Assembly (NCBI RefSeq): GCF_900107435.1 | Contig: NZ_FNPZ01000003.1 | Coordinates: 62,001-126,000 of the forward strand | Direction: 5' to 3' | Length of the DNA: 64,000 bases | DNA from: Herbiconiux ginsengi | GTDB taxonomy: Bacteria; Actinomycetota; Actinomycetes; Actinomycetales; Microbacteriaceae | Part shown: piece after piece, positions 57,158 to 64,000 of the stretch | How positions within the stretch are numbered: position 1 is the first letter of the stretch | How the letters are laid out: each line of letters starts with the position of its first letter | Translations under genes and position numbers: made by a program | Notes under the pieces: model-generated | The model's input: the letters and a program-made list of their open reading frames with translations, nothing else | What the model was told of the DNA's origin: nothing | The model's database searches: none

Positions 57158-58039
57158 ATGAAGTCAACTGTCTCTGTCGCGGGTCGCACCCGCTCGTTCA
57201 CGGCGGTCGGCGAGATCGACGGTCCCGGTGATCGTGCGATCGTGCTGGTCTTCCACGGCTCGAAGCAAGACGGCGAGGTGCATCGCCGCTTCACGGGTAA
57301 TGCTCTCGATCGGCTCGCCCGCGAAGGCCGGGCCGTGGTCGTCTACCTGGACGGATATCGAGGCAACTGGAACGACGCCCGGGCAACGAGCTCCTTCCCC
57401 GCCCGGTTGGAGGACGTGGATGACGTCGCCTTCGCTCGCGCCGTCGTCGCTTCGGTCAGTCGATCCCACCGTGTCGAGGCCCGCGCTGTCGTCGGCGTCG
57501 GCTACTCCAACGGTGGTCAGATGGTCTTCCGCCTGATCCACGAGGCGCCGGACCTCCTCACGGGTGCGGTCGTCGTGGCCGCGACGATGCCCGATCGCGC
57601 CGGGTTCCTCGGCGGATTCTCGGATTCCGCGGCCGATCGGCCCGTCCCGGTCGTGCTCGTGAGCGGCACGGCCGACCGGATCGTCCCCTTCCGCGGAGGC
57701 CGCATGGCGTGGTGGGCGCGGGCGATGTTCAAGGTCGGGGGAGCCGCGCTCTCCGCGCCGGCCACGGCGGCGTACTTCGCTCGCCGCAACGGCATCACCG
57801 CGGCACCCGCGGTCGAGATGCTCCCCGAGCGACCCGCGGGACGGAAGGGCGCGCGGATGGAGGAGACGGCGTACCGCGAGCCGGGCCACCCACCCGTCAC
57901 TCTGTATTCGGTGCTCGGTGGTGGCCACACCGTGCCCGGAGCGAAACCGGCCCCCGCGGTGCTCGGCCGAACCGGCGCAGACCGCGGCATCGACGAGCTG
58001 GTGCTCGAGGTGATGGAAGCGCTCGGTCGATCGGCGTGA
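57158..58039 (+). CDS. Polyhydroxybutyrate-depolymerase-like esterase (LpqC type)
   Basis: A 293-residue alpha/beta hydrolase. The oxyanion region is IVLVFHGSKQDGEVHRRFTG, the nucleophile elbow is GVGYSNGGQMVF (Ser near residue 126), the catalytic Asp is probably in VSGTADRIVPF, and the His is in GGGHTVPG. This matches the feruloyl-esterase/PHB depolymerase family, but it has no signal peptide, so it acts inside the cell. ATG 57158 is preferred to the GTG directly before it (GAAGGA upstream). It is divergent from merR and is the likely target of that regulator. Confidence 0.87.
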   Translation: MKSTVSVAGRTRSFTAVGEIDGPGDRAIVLVFHGSKQDGEVHRRFTGNALDRLAREGRAVVVYLDGYRGNWNDARATSSFPARLEDVDDVAFARAVVASVSRSHRVEARAVVGVGYSNGGQMVFRLIHEAPDLLTGAVVVAATMPDRAGFLGGFSDSAADRPVPVVLVSGTADRIVPFRGGRMAWWARAMFKVGGAALSAPATAAYFARRNGITAAPAVEMLPERPAGRKGARMEETAYREPGHPPVTLYSVLGGGHTVPGAKPAPAVLGRTGADRGIDELVLEVMEALGRSA

Positions 58040-58171
58040 ACGCCGAGCTGGGCGCCTTCGCCTTCTTCCTGTCGGTCGTCGACGACGCGTGACCCGGGCT
58101 GCTGAATTCGCTCGGGCGTTCCTGTGTGCGTCACCCGGTCGGAGCCGATCGCGAGCGCGTAGAAGAGCATC

Positions 58172-58200
58172 ACGAGCCGTTCGATGATTGATCGGCTCGT
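58172..58200. terminator. Hairpin between convergent esterase and HEPN genes
   Basis: ACGAGCCG (58172-58179) and CGGCTCGT (58193-58200) form an 8-bp stem directly beside the HEPN gene stop. Confidence 0.45.
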
Positions 58201-58584
58201 TCACGCGGCGCGCGCCGCAGCAGCGAGCTTGTGCATGGCGCGCACCGATCGCGACACATTGCTCGACGACATCGAGTCGTGGCCGTACGCAGCGCGGGTC
58301 TTGAGTGAAAGGAGCGTCGACAGGTGCCCCGCCGATCGCGCGTCAGCCCGGCGCAGGTGTTCGATGGCTTCGTGGTGGTTGCCGCTCTGCCAGTAATAGC
58401 CCAGGCGGCGCAGGCAGATCACGTCGGATGCGGCGATTCCCGCGTGCACGGCGAGGGTCACGACGGCGTCGCGCAGTTCGTCGTCGTCGGCGAGAGCGAG
58501 GATGATCTCTGCGGCTTCGATGAACTGGAGCATCTTCGTGGCGCGCCCCTCGAGCACGCCGGGGTCGCGATCAACGCGCGGCAT
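58201..58584 (-). CDS. HEPN-domain protein, putative toxin of HEPN/MNT module
   Basis: A 127-residue all-helical protein. Placement after a nucleotidyltransferase gene with a 14-nt overlap, and an all-helical composition (IEAAEIILALADDDELRDAVVTLAVHAGIAASDVICLRRLGYYW; a region rich in ADARSAGHLSTLLSLKTRAAYG), fit the HEPN/SAV_6107-like partners of MNT proteins. The canonical R-x4-6-H RNase motif is not clearly present. It may therefore be a substrate-binding partner rather than an active RNase. ATG 58584 is preferred; an upstream start would overlap the partner gene further. Confidence 0.65.
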   Translation of the reverse strand: MPRVDRDPGVLEGRATKMLQFIEAAEIILALADDDELRDAVVTLAVHAGIAASDVICLRRLGYYWQSGNHHEAIEHLRRADARSAGHLSTLLSLKTRAAYGHDSMSSSNVSRSVRAMHKLAAAARAA

Positions 58585-59218
58585 GCTCGGACTTCGCCCG
58601 GGCGCCACGGCGCAACCGGCTTCGGAAGCCCTCGGGGTCACCGGCCACTGTGACGCCGTCTCTCGCGATGTCGGCGAGCACGCGTTGGCCGGCCATGGTG
58701 CCCGACACTTCTTCTTCGCCGTAGATCAGCGGGCGCACCTCGTTGCCCGTGAGACGCGATACCTGCCAGGCGAGTGATTCAGCGTCGACATCGAACCGGT
58801 CGACGTCGGCTCGCTTTGGTCGCTCGAGGAAGATGTCGATGTCGCTGTCGTCGCGCATCGTTCCGGTTGCGGCCGAGCCGAACACGGCTGCATACACTGG
58901 CGGATCTGCGAACGTCTCCGTGATCAGCGTCGTGATGCGCTCCCACAGCGTGCTCTTCGCGCCGACGATCTCGCGGATGGCGGGGGCGAGGATGTGCTCG
59001 GCATTGAACGAATAGAGCGTGAGCTTGCCGGCCGGGCTGGGGAGGACTGTTCCCTGAGCGGTCAACCGGAGCACGCAGCTGCGCACGCCCGCGTAGGAGT
59101 TCTCGGTCGACCGCGCGATCTCGGCGATGCTCATGGGTGCGTGGGAGCGCACCAGAGAGTTGAGCACGGCGCCGTCGAGTGATCTCGTGATCGCCAGGAA
59201 TGGGGATTGGAGTTGCAT
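58571..59218 (-). CDS. MNT-type nucleotidyltransferase with N-terminal HTH, putative antitoxin
   Basis: A 215-residue protein. Residues about 1-75 form a winged helix (MSIAEIARSTENSYAGVRSCVLRLTAQGTV). Residues about 95-150 contain the polymerase-beta-like catalytic core FGSAATGTMRDDSDIDIFLE, with the G-S and D-x-D metal-binding residues intact. Small nucleotidyltransferases of this type AMPylate or neutralise HEPN toxins encoded next to them. The N-terminal helix-turn-helix would allow autoregulation at the A+T-rich promoter upstream. GAGG precedes ATG 59218. Confidence 0.85.
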   Translation of the reverse strand: MQLQSPFLAITRSLDGAVLNSLVRSHAPMSIAEIARSTENSYAGVRSCVLRLTAQGTVLPSPAGKLTLYSFNAEHILAPAIREIVGAKSTLWERITTLITETFADPPVYAAVFGSAATGTMRDDSDIDIFLERPKRADVDRFDVDAESLAWQVSRLTGNEVRPLIYGEEEVSGTMAGQRVLADIARDGVTVAGDPEGFRSRLRRGARAKSEHAAR

Positions 59219-59220
59219 GG

Positions 59221-59290
59221 CAACCTCACACTATTTCATTAGTTGTACTGATTTTCCAACATATCTGGTGAAATAACAACACATTTCATG
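59221..59290 (-). promoter_or_regulatory. A+T-rich promoter region of the HEPN/MNT module
   Basis: About 70 bp of clearly lower GC than the surroundings include the inverted repeat TATTTCA (59232-59238) and TGAAATA (59272-59278) and several possible -10/-35 elements on the minus strand. This is a likely operator for the HTH-containing nucleotidyltransferase. Confidence 0.5.
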
Positions 59291-59428
59291 AACCCGTTGG
59301 CACCACCGACGACACGTTCGAGGTCTGGCAGAGTCTCTTCCGGGCACGCTCCGCCCCGATCGGCGCTGTTTCGCTATTCTCTGTGCCAGAGCCGCGAACA
59401 CCGGCGGCGACGACCCGGGGGAGAATCC

Positions 59429-59920
59429 GTGAGCGGCACCAGTGAGAGCGACCTCATCGAGGAGGCCCGGGCGGCGCTCGGGGAGTCGGAGGAGATCAGG
59501 GTCGCCGGGATCTTCGGGCTGGCGAATCTGGTGGTAGCCCAGGCCGTCGGTCTGGCGGCGGGGTCTGCGGCATCCGGTGTCGACGTCGCCGTCGGTGCGG
59601 ACGTCGGCGGCGGACTCGGCGCCTTCGTGGCCACCAAGGCGGCGGCCGAGGCGCAGGGCGTGACCGTGCAGCTGATCGTCGCCGTCAACGACGACACCAT
59701 CCACGTGCTCAATCGCGACACCGGCGGCCGGCTCCGCGCGGAGGTGGCCTCGTTCCCGCGCGCCACGACCGAGGTGAGGGTCGAGAAGTTCGGCCTCAGT
59801 CGCCAGCTGACCCTCACCGAGCCCGCCACCGGCGACTCGATCCAACTGCACGGATCGGTGTCGTGGATCGTGGCCCAGTCCACGGGTGACAGACTCGTGC
59901 TCGACCTCCTCGGCGACTGA
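59429..59920 (+). CDS. Conserved-looking hypothetical protein
   Basis: A 163-residue protein of unrecognised family. After an acidic start (SESDLIEEARAALGESEEIR), a Gly/Ala-rich hydrophobic stretch lies near residues 25-70 (LVVAQAVGLAAGSAASGVDVAVGADVGGGLGAFVATKAAAEA). It is probably amphipathic or membrane-associated rather than a signal peptide. A beta-rich C-terminal half follows (VQLIVAVNDDTIHVLNRDTGGR; VEKFGLSRQLTLTEPATGDSIQLHG). GTG 59429 is chosen because GGGGGAGA lies before it; the ORF extends to 59288 without family-like sequence. No neighbour suggests a role. Confidence 0.65.
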   Translation: MSGTSESDLIEEARAALGESEEIRVAGIFGLANLVVAQAVGLAAGSAASGVDVAVGADVGGGLGAFVATKAAAEAQGVTVQLIVAVNDDTIHVLNRDTGGRLRAEVASFPRATTEVRVEKFGLSRQLTLTEPATGDSIQLHGSVSWIVAQSTGDRLVLDLLGD

Positions 59921-60053
59921 GCGGCCGGGTACACCGTCACGTTGTATCCGGTCGGCACCGACGTCTGGAACGATGACGCGTCGCAGATGCAAGGAACATG
60001 GCCGCTGCGGATGTCGAGCGACAACGATCTCGTCGCTGTGCCGACGATGCCGT

Positions 60054-60602
60054 TCAGGCGGCCCTGAGTCCCGCGATCAGGAGCTCCACGGCGGCTCGAG
60101 ACTCCGCTGCCCAGTTCGGCCGGTCGGTCGCTGATCCGACGCCATGCAGCACGATCAGCACCGCCCCTACGGCGACGTCGTCGCGAATGGCGCCGTCGGC
60201 GGCTGCCCGAACCAGGAGGTCGGCGAGCGTGCGCTCGAGCTCGCTCCCGCCCTCGGCCTGCACCGCCGGGTCCACGACGGCCGCGAGCGTGCGGGCGAGG
60301 CCGGTGTGTGCCACCACATACTCCACGAAGCCGCGCAGAAAGGCGTCGAGGTTCTCGCCGGCCGACCGCGTCGAGTCGCGGGCCTGATCGCAGAGCGCGG
60401 CCACCTCTCCTTCATACACCGCAGCCGCCAGCGCTTCCCGCGTCGGGAAATGCCGGTAGAGCGTGCCCACGCCCACGCCGGCGAGCGCCGCGAAGTCATC
60501 GAACCGCAACTGCTCGTCGTGATCGAACGCCGTGCGCGCGGCGGCCACGATCGCCTCGCGGTTGCGGCGGGCGTCGGCTCGCAGCGCTCGGGGCTCGGCC
60601 AT
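60054..60602 (-). CDS. TetR-family transcriptional repressor
   Basis: A 182-residue regulator. The N-terminal TetR helix-turn-helix is NREAIVAAARTAFDHDEQLRFDDFAALAGVGVGTLYRHFPTREALAAAVYE (about residues 15-65), followed by a helical ligand domain. The ATG at 60602 is preferred (GAGAGG upstream); an upstream in-frame ATG at 60617 would remove the spacing. It is divergent from the ketopantoate-reductase-like gene, and two palindromes lie between them. Such pairs usually mean repression of both genes, released by a small aromatic or quinone-like ligand (inference). Confidence 0.9.
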   Translation of the reverse strand: MAEPRALRADARRNREAIVAAARTAFDHDEQLRFDDFAALAGVGVGTLYRHFPTREALAAAVYEGEVAALCDQARDSTRSAGENLDAFLRGFVEYVVAHTGLARTLAAVVDPAVQAEGGSELERTLADLLVRAAADGAIRDDVAVGAVLIVLHGVGSATDRPNWAAESRAAVELLIAGLRAA

Positions 60603-60624
60603 CGTGCAACCTCTCATTGACAAG

Positions 60625-60666
60625 TGGAGATTGTCTCCATATTCTCCTAAGTGGAGACAAGCTCCA
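60625..60666. promoter_or_regulatory. Two palindromic TetR operator candidates
   Basis: TGGAGA-ttg-TCTCCA (60625-60639) is perfect; TGGAG-acaag-CTCCA (60652-60666) is a close copy. Their centres are 27 bp apart, between the divergent TetR and reductase genes. Confidence 0.7.
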
Positions 60667-60686
60667 TCTTATGCGAAGGGCCCATC

Positions 60687-61610
60687 ATGCGGATTCTGAT
60701 GTTCGGTCGTGGAGTGATCGCGACGGTCTACGGGCGTGTGTTTCAGGCCGCCGGGCACGACGTCGAGTTCTACGTGCGCCCCGGTCGCGCCGCGGAGTAC
60801 GGCGACGAGGTGCAGATGGACTGGATCGACGGGCGCCGAAGGCCCTTCGGCCGGCAGGTGCGCGAGTCGTTCCGTACGACGTTGCGTGAATCCCTCGCCC
60901 CGGACGACGGGTTCGACCTGATCGTGCTGAGCGTCGGGCATCATCGGCTCGTGGAGGCGGCTGCGTTCCTGGCTCCCCGAATCGGCGAGGCCACGGTGCT
61001 GGTGCTGGGCAACCTCTGGGATGAGCCGCTCGCCGCGGTCGCGCCTCTTCCGGCCGAACGACTCGTGTTCGGCTTCCCGCAGGCGGGCGGCGGATTCGAT
61101 GACGACGGCGTGCTGCAGGGCGCCATGCTCGCATCCGTCATCATCGGCATGACGGGCGCGTCGCCGAATCGGCGAGAGCAGGACGTTCTCACCGTCTTCC
61201 GGCAGGCCGGTCTCACGGTTCGCCAGGAACGGGACATGCGAGGGTGGCTGTGGCTGCACTTCATCGCCGACGCCGGCATGTTCGCCCAGGCGGAGCGGAG
61301 CGGATCGCTGGCGGCCATGATCGGAGACCGGCGAGCCTTGCGCGAGGCGTTCCTGACGACCCGCGAGCTGTTGCCCGTTGTCGAGGCTCGGGGCGTCGAT
61401 CTTCGTCAGCACCGCAGTGCCATGCTGCCGTACCGGTTTCCCCGCTCGGTCGCAACGGTGTTCGGATGGGCGACCGTGCTGATCCCCATCGCTCGAAGGA
61501 GCCTCGCAGCGCACACCGATCCGCACGCTCCCGAACCGCGCGCCGTGCTCGAGGACACGCGGCGGGCAGCTCTTCGTCTCGGCATCCCCACTCCGCGCCT
61601 CGAGCACTGA
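60687..61610 (+). CDS. Ketopantoate reductase (PanE/ApbA) family protein
   Basis: A 307-residue NADPH-binding protein. The N-terminal Rossmann fold is RILMFGRGVIATVYGRVF, an altered G-x-G-x-x-G (G-R-G-V-I-A-T). VEFYVRPGRAAEY follows, and the C-terminal helical domain includes WLWLHFIADAGMFAQAERSG. The usual catalytic Lys and the NGv/NxxxK-type C-terminal motif are not evident, so a role in pantothenate synthesis is doubtful. It may reduce another 2-keto acid or carbonyl compound. ATG 60687 follows GAAGGG. The TetR control suggests an inducible detoxification role (inference). Confidence 0.8.
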   Translation: MRILMFGRGVIATVYGRVFQAAGHDVEFYVRPGRAAEYGDEVQMDWIDGRRRPFGRQVRESFRTTLRESLAPDDGFDLIVLSVGHHRLVEAAAFLAPRIGEATVLVLGNLWDEPLAAVAPLPAERLVFGFPQAGGGFDDDGVLQGAMLASVIIGMTGASPNRREQDVLTVFRQAGLTVRQERDMRGWLWLHFIADAGMFAQAERSGSLAAMIGDRRALREAFLTTRELLPVVEARGVDLRQHRSAMLPYRFPRSVATVFGWATVLIPIARRSLAAHTDPHAPEPRAVLEDTRRAALRLGIPTPRLEH

Positions 61611-61644
61611 ACGTCGCTGCGGCGCCTTGGCGTGGCGCGCCGAT

Positions 61645-62373
61645 TCACTCGCCCGAGCGCCTCAGCCGAACCCCGTAGCGGCGCTCGTATGCTCGGCTGA
61701 AGTGCGTGGAGCTGTGGAAACCCCACTGGGTGCCGAGGGCGACGACGTCGGATCGGGAGAGCCGCTCGGCCAGAGCGACCTCCAGGTGTGCGCGTTCAAG
61801 GCGCAGCGCCCAGATGTACGCGGTGGGGGCCGCGCCCGAGTCGCGGAACGCGGCCTGGAGCGTGCGACGTGACACCCCCAGTCGGTCGGCGATCGTGGCG
61901 CTGGTGAGGAGGGGGTCGTCGAGCCCGGCGTTCACGAGTTGCATCGCGCGGACGACCAGGTGCTGATGCGGGGTGACCCGCACGGTGCCCGCCTCGACGC
62001 GCTCACTCCCCACCGCTGAGATCAGGTTCCGCACCGTCACCAAGATCTGCCGCCGCAGCAGGCCCTCCGGCGCGCCTGCTTCCTGCGGCATGCTCAGCAG
62101 GAGAGCGGCGATCGCGGCGCCGAGCCCTGTCGAGCCGTCGATCGGGTGCTGCTCGATCACGGCTCGCTCGGCCCGGGTCAGCCAGAGGAGCTCGACCTCG
62201 GTGATGAGTCTTTCCGAATTGTTCGTGTCACCCGTCGTGGGAGACGTCGGGCGCATCGGCGTCAGGCGGATGGTCGTACCGATGACGCCGATCCAGACAT
62301 CCGGATGCTTGCGCTGCGAGCCGTCTTCGTGGCCCGTCACTCGCACGGTCGCCGGCACGGGCGCGCGGTGCAT
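61645..62373 (-). CDS. AraC-family transcriptional regulator (distal of a pair)
   Basis: A 242-residue regulator with a C-terminal AraC double helix-turn-helix (LTSATIADRLGVSRRTLQAAFRDSGAAPTAYIWALRLERAH...VALGTQWGFHSSTHFSRAYERRYG). The N-terminal ~120 residues have no clear cupin fold. They include ERLITEVELLWLTRAERAVIEQHP and an Arg-rich helix. ATG 62373 shares its first base with the last base of the upstream stop (TGATG), indicating coupled translation; a start at 62421 would overlap the upstream gene by 49 nt. It and the next regulator together have the layout of a split or co-acting AraC pair. Confidence 0.82.
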   Translation of the reverse strand: MHRAPVPATVRVTGHEDGSQRKHPDVWIGVIGTTIRLTPMRPTSPTTGDTNNSERLITEVELLWLTRAERAVIEQHPIDGSTGLGAAIAALLLSMPQEAGAPEGLLRRQILVTVRNLISAVGSERVEAGTVRVTPHQHLVVRAMQLVNAGLDDPLLTSATIADRLGVSRRTLQAAFRDSGAAPTAYIWALRLERAHLEVALAERLSRSDVVALGTQWGFHSSTHFSRAYERRYGVRLRRSGE

Positions 62374-63287
62374 CACGGCCGCGGGCCCTCCCCGGTGCCG
62401 CCGAGTCGCCGGCGCCGCCATTGGGCCGGCGTGAGGTTCTCGGTGGTCTTGAAGGTACGGATGAAATGGGTGACGTCGAGATATCCGATGCTCTCAGCGA
62501 TCTGACGAACCGGCGCCGTGGTGCCTTCCAGCTGCTGTCGGGCACGCTCGAGCCGCAAGCGCCGGATCAGCTGTCCCAGCGTCTCCCGCTCGTCTTCGAA
62601 GGCGGCATGGAGCGTCCGCACCGATACATGCAGCCGGTTCGCGATCACCGTCGCAGACAGGCCGGGATCGCTGAGGTGCACGCGCGCGACATCGCGGGCA
62701 GCCTCGGCGAGACCGGCACGCCCGGAGTCGAGCGTGCCGCCTCCCGCGTGTTCGCGCGTCACCATCCGCACCGCGTCGACGATGGCTCGCGAGAGGGCGT
62801 CTCGGCTGTTCTCACCCAGCTGCTGGCCGTGGGCGCCGGCCGCGCGAAGGAGCCTTGAGAGCACGGCGCCGGCGGGGGAGCGATGAGTGGAGCCGCGCTC
62901 GGAGAGTGTCTTCAGCACGCCGTTCGACACACCCGTCGATGCGGTCGGCATCTGCACGATGGTGGTGCGGAACTCCTGCGGGTAGACGAACTCGAACGGT
63001 CGGCTCACGTCGTAGACCACCACGCCACCCGCGGCCACGGAGGTCTGACGACCACCCTGATCGAGGATCAGTTCGCCGGAGTGCACCAGTTGCACCTGAA
63101 TGCTCTCCGGGGAACGGGCGGGCACCTCGCCGAGGATCGCCGTCACCTTCTGCGGCACGGAGGCGATGCGCGCCATCGCGAGTCCGCCGAACTCGTGCCG
63201 CGACATCCGTCGGTAGGCGGGCGCATCGACGAGGGTCTTCGCGCTCATCTGCACGAGCACGCACGCGGAGTTCGAGGGTAGCTGCAC
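62373..63287 (-). CDS. AraC-family transcriptional regulator (AraC-binding-like N-terminus)
   Basis: A 304-residue regulator. The N-terminal half is an AraC-binding-like cupin domain (ESIQVQLVHSGELILDQGGRQTSVAAGGVVVYDVSRPFEFVYPQEFRTTIVQMP), as in transcriptional activators of aromatic-degradation genes. The C-terminal half is the double HTH (LSATVIANRLHVSVRTLHAAFEDERETLGQLIRRLRLERARQQL...IAESIGYLDVTHFIRTFKTTENLTPAQWRRR). GTG 63287 follows CAGGAGCG. It is divergent from the alpha/beta hydrolase gene at 63554, a plausible target. Confidence 0.9.
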   Translation of the reverse strand: MQLPSNSACVLVQMSAKTLVDAPAYRRMSRHEFGGLAMARIASVPQKVTAILGEVPARSPESIQVQLVHSGELILDQGGRQTSVAAGGVVVYDVSRPFEFVYPQEFRTTIVQMPTASTGVSNGVLKTLSERGSTHRSPAGAVLSRLLRAAGAHGQQLGENSRDALSRAIVDAVRMVTREHAGGGTLDSGRAGLAEAARDVARVHLSDPGLSATVIANRLHVSVRTLHAAFEDERETLGQLIRRLRLERARQQLEGTTAPVRQIAESIGYLDVTHFIRTFKTTENLTPAQWRRRRLGGTGEGPRP

Positions 63288-63553
63288 GGTTCACGCTCCT
63301 GTTCACGTCCGAACGCAGGTGAATCGATGATTCCACACTCATCGGCGGAGCCTGTCGCTGCTGTCATCCGCTCCGTCGGGAATCGGCTTTTTCTGCGCCG
63401 ATCACGCCGGCACGCGCACATCGCGATGCGTGCTCGCCAGCGTGAGGCACAGTGAATCCGCGCCGCCCGGATACGGGGCGACCACGTCGTGAACTTCTCT
63501 GTCCGAGCAGCTCTCGCGCGCACATAGCGTGCCAACCCGAAAGAAGATCATCA

Positions 63554-64000
63554 TGTCCGCAAAGCCCACCATCGTTCTGATCCACGGGGCCTTCGCCGAT
63601 GCCGCCAGCTGGGCGCCTGTCACCCTCGAGCTGCTGAATCAGGGCTACACCGTGCTGGTTCCACCGGTGTTCAACCGCAGCCTGATCGGCGACTCGGCCT
63701 ACATCAAATCGTTCGTCGAGCAGATCGACGGGCCGGTCGTTCTCGCGGGTCACTCGTACGGCGGAGCGGTCATCACCGTCGCCGGCGTCGCCGAGAACGT
63801 CATCGGACTCGTCTACGTCTCCGGCTATGCGCTCGACGAGGGCGAGAGCCTCGGCCAGCTGCAGGGCGGCTTCCCCGACTCGCCGCTCGCCGCGAACCTG
63901 GTCTACTCGCCCTACCCCATCGAGGGCGCCGACCCCGGAACGGATGTCTCGGTGAAGATCGAGGCCTTCCCCGAGGTCTTCGCCGCCGGCGTACCCACCG
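63554..64000 (+). CDS. Alpha/beta hydrolase, N-terminal part (cut by window edge)
   Basis: The frame starts at ATG 63554 and is still open at base 64000, giving 149 residues. MSAKPTIVLIHGAFADAASWAPVTLELLNQG is the oxyanion region of salicylate-esterase/EstC-like hydrolases. The nucleophile elbow is VVLAGHSYGGAVI (Ser near residue 69). The Asp and His of the triad lie outside the window. AAAGAAG precedes the ATG. It is divergent from the two AraC regulators, separated by 266 nt in which I see no clear promoter or palindrome. Confidence 0.9.

Noticed and set aside
59921-60066. Frame stays open after the stop of the hypothetical gene at 59429-59920, suggesting a read-through or broken longer gene
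   Set aside because: The extension of about 48 codons shows no family resemblance and the antisense frame is equally open; it is too short to support a call.
1-64000. tRNA, rRNA, transposase, integrase, phage or plasmid replication genes
   Set aside because: Looked for on both strands; none seen.

Overview
The window reads as a high-GC actinobacterial chromosome segment, most likely from the family Microbacteriaceae. Coding frames are strongly GC3-biased, genes overlap by ATGA or GTGA, and many starts are GTG. Several starts lie exactly 6 nt downstream of a TAnnnT -10 box (leaderless transcripts). There is no rRNA, tRNA, CRISPR array, prophage or transposase. No stretch longer than 300 bases lacks a gene.

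Layout. 1-5505: the 3' end of a class V aminotransferase, an IclR regulator, a MOSC/ferredoxin-reductase fusion, two overlapping ECF41-type sigma factors (the second with a degenerate core) and a small membrane protein. 5543-17472: a LacI-controlled catabolic operon in which almost every gene overlaps the next. It encodes a sugar-type ABC importer, two ADP-ribosylglycohydrolase-family proteins, a glycoside-hydrolase-like/SUMF1-like fusion, a type III CoA-transferase and a CitE-like lyase, and it ends in a 17-bp tandem array. 17706-25325: a secreted esterase with a beta-propeller, a DUF2255 protein, an Fpg/Nei glycosylase, an MBL hydrolase and a lamin-tail/phytase-like surface protein. 25444-42749: a pentose/sugar region with xylose isomerase, a ribose/xylose-type ABC importer, Gfo/Idh/MocA dehydrogenase, sugar isomerase/epimerase and two ROK repressors. 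It ends with a 2109-residue secreted ThuA/glucose-sorbosone-dehydrogenase multidomain protein and a small CopC-like protein. Three surface proteins end in LAxTG-like sorting signals.

42819-46358 (minus strand) is the most unusual part. An 85-residue acidic peptide made of three perfect-length 24-residue repeats overlaps (GTGA) a JmjC/cupin oxygenase. The oxygenase overlaps (ATGA) a 143-codon ORF made of 10-residue repeats, which overlaps (GTGA) a sucrase/ferredoxin-like protein. A MarR gene follows. This looks like a compact peptide-modification operon, possibly RiPP-like; that function is inference.

46457-64000: a WYL-regulator remnant, a quinone reductase, a tyrosine phosphatase, a DUF1254/1214 protein, a LuxR regulator, and a CitA/CitB-type two-component system divergent from a DctA dicarboxylate transporter. 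Then come an AHL-lactonase-like enzyme, a DHFR-family reductase, a MerR/esterase divergent pair, a HEPN/MNT toxin-antitoxin module, a TetR/ketopantoate-reductase-like divergent pair, two overlapping AraC regulators and the 5' part of an alpha/beta hydrolase.
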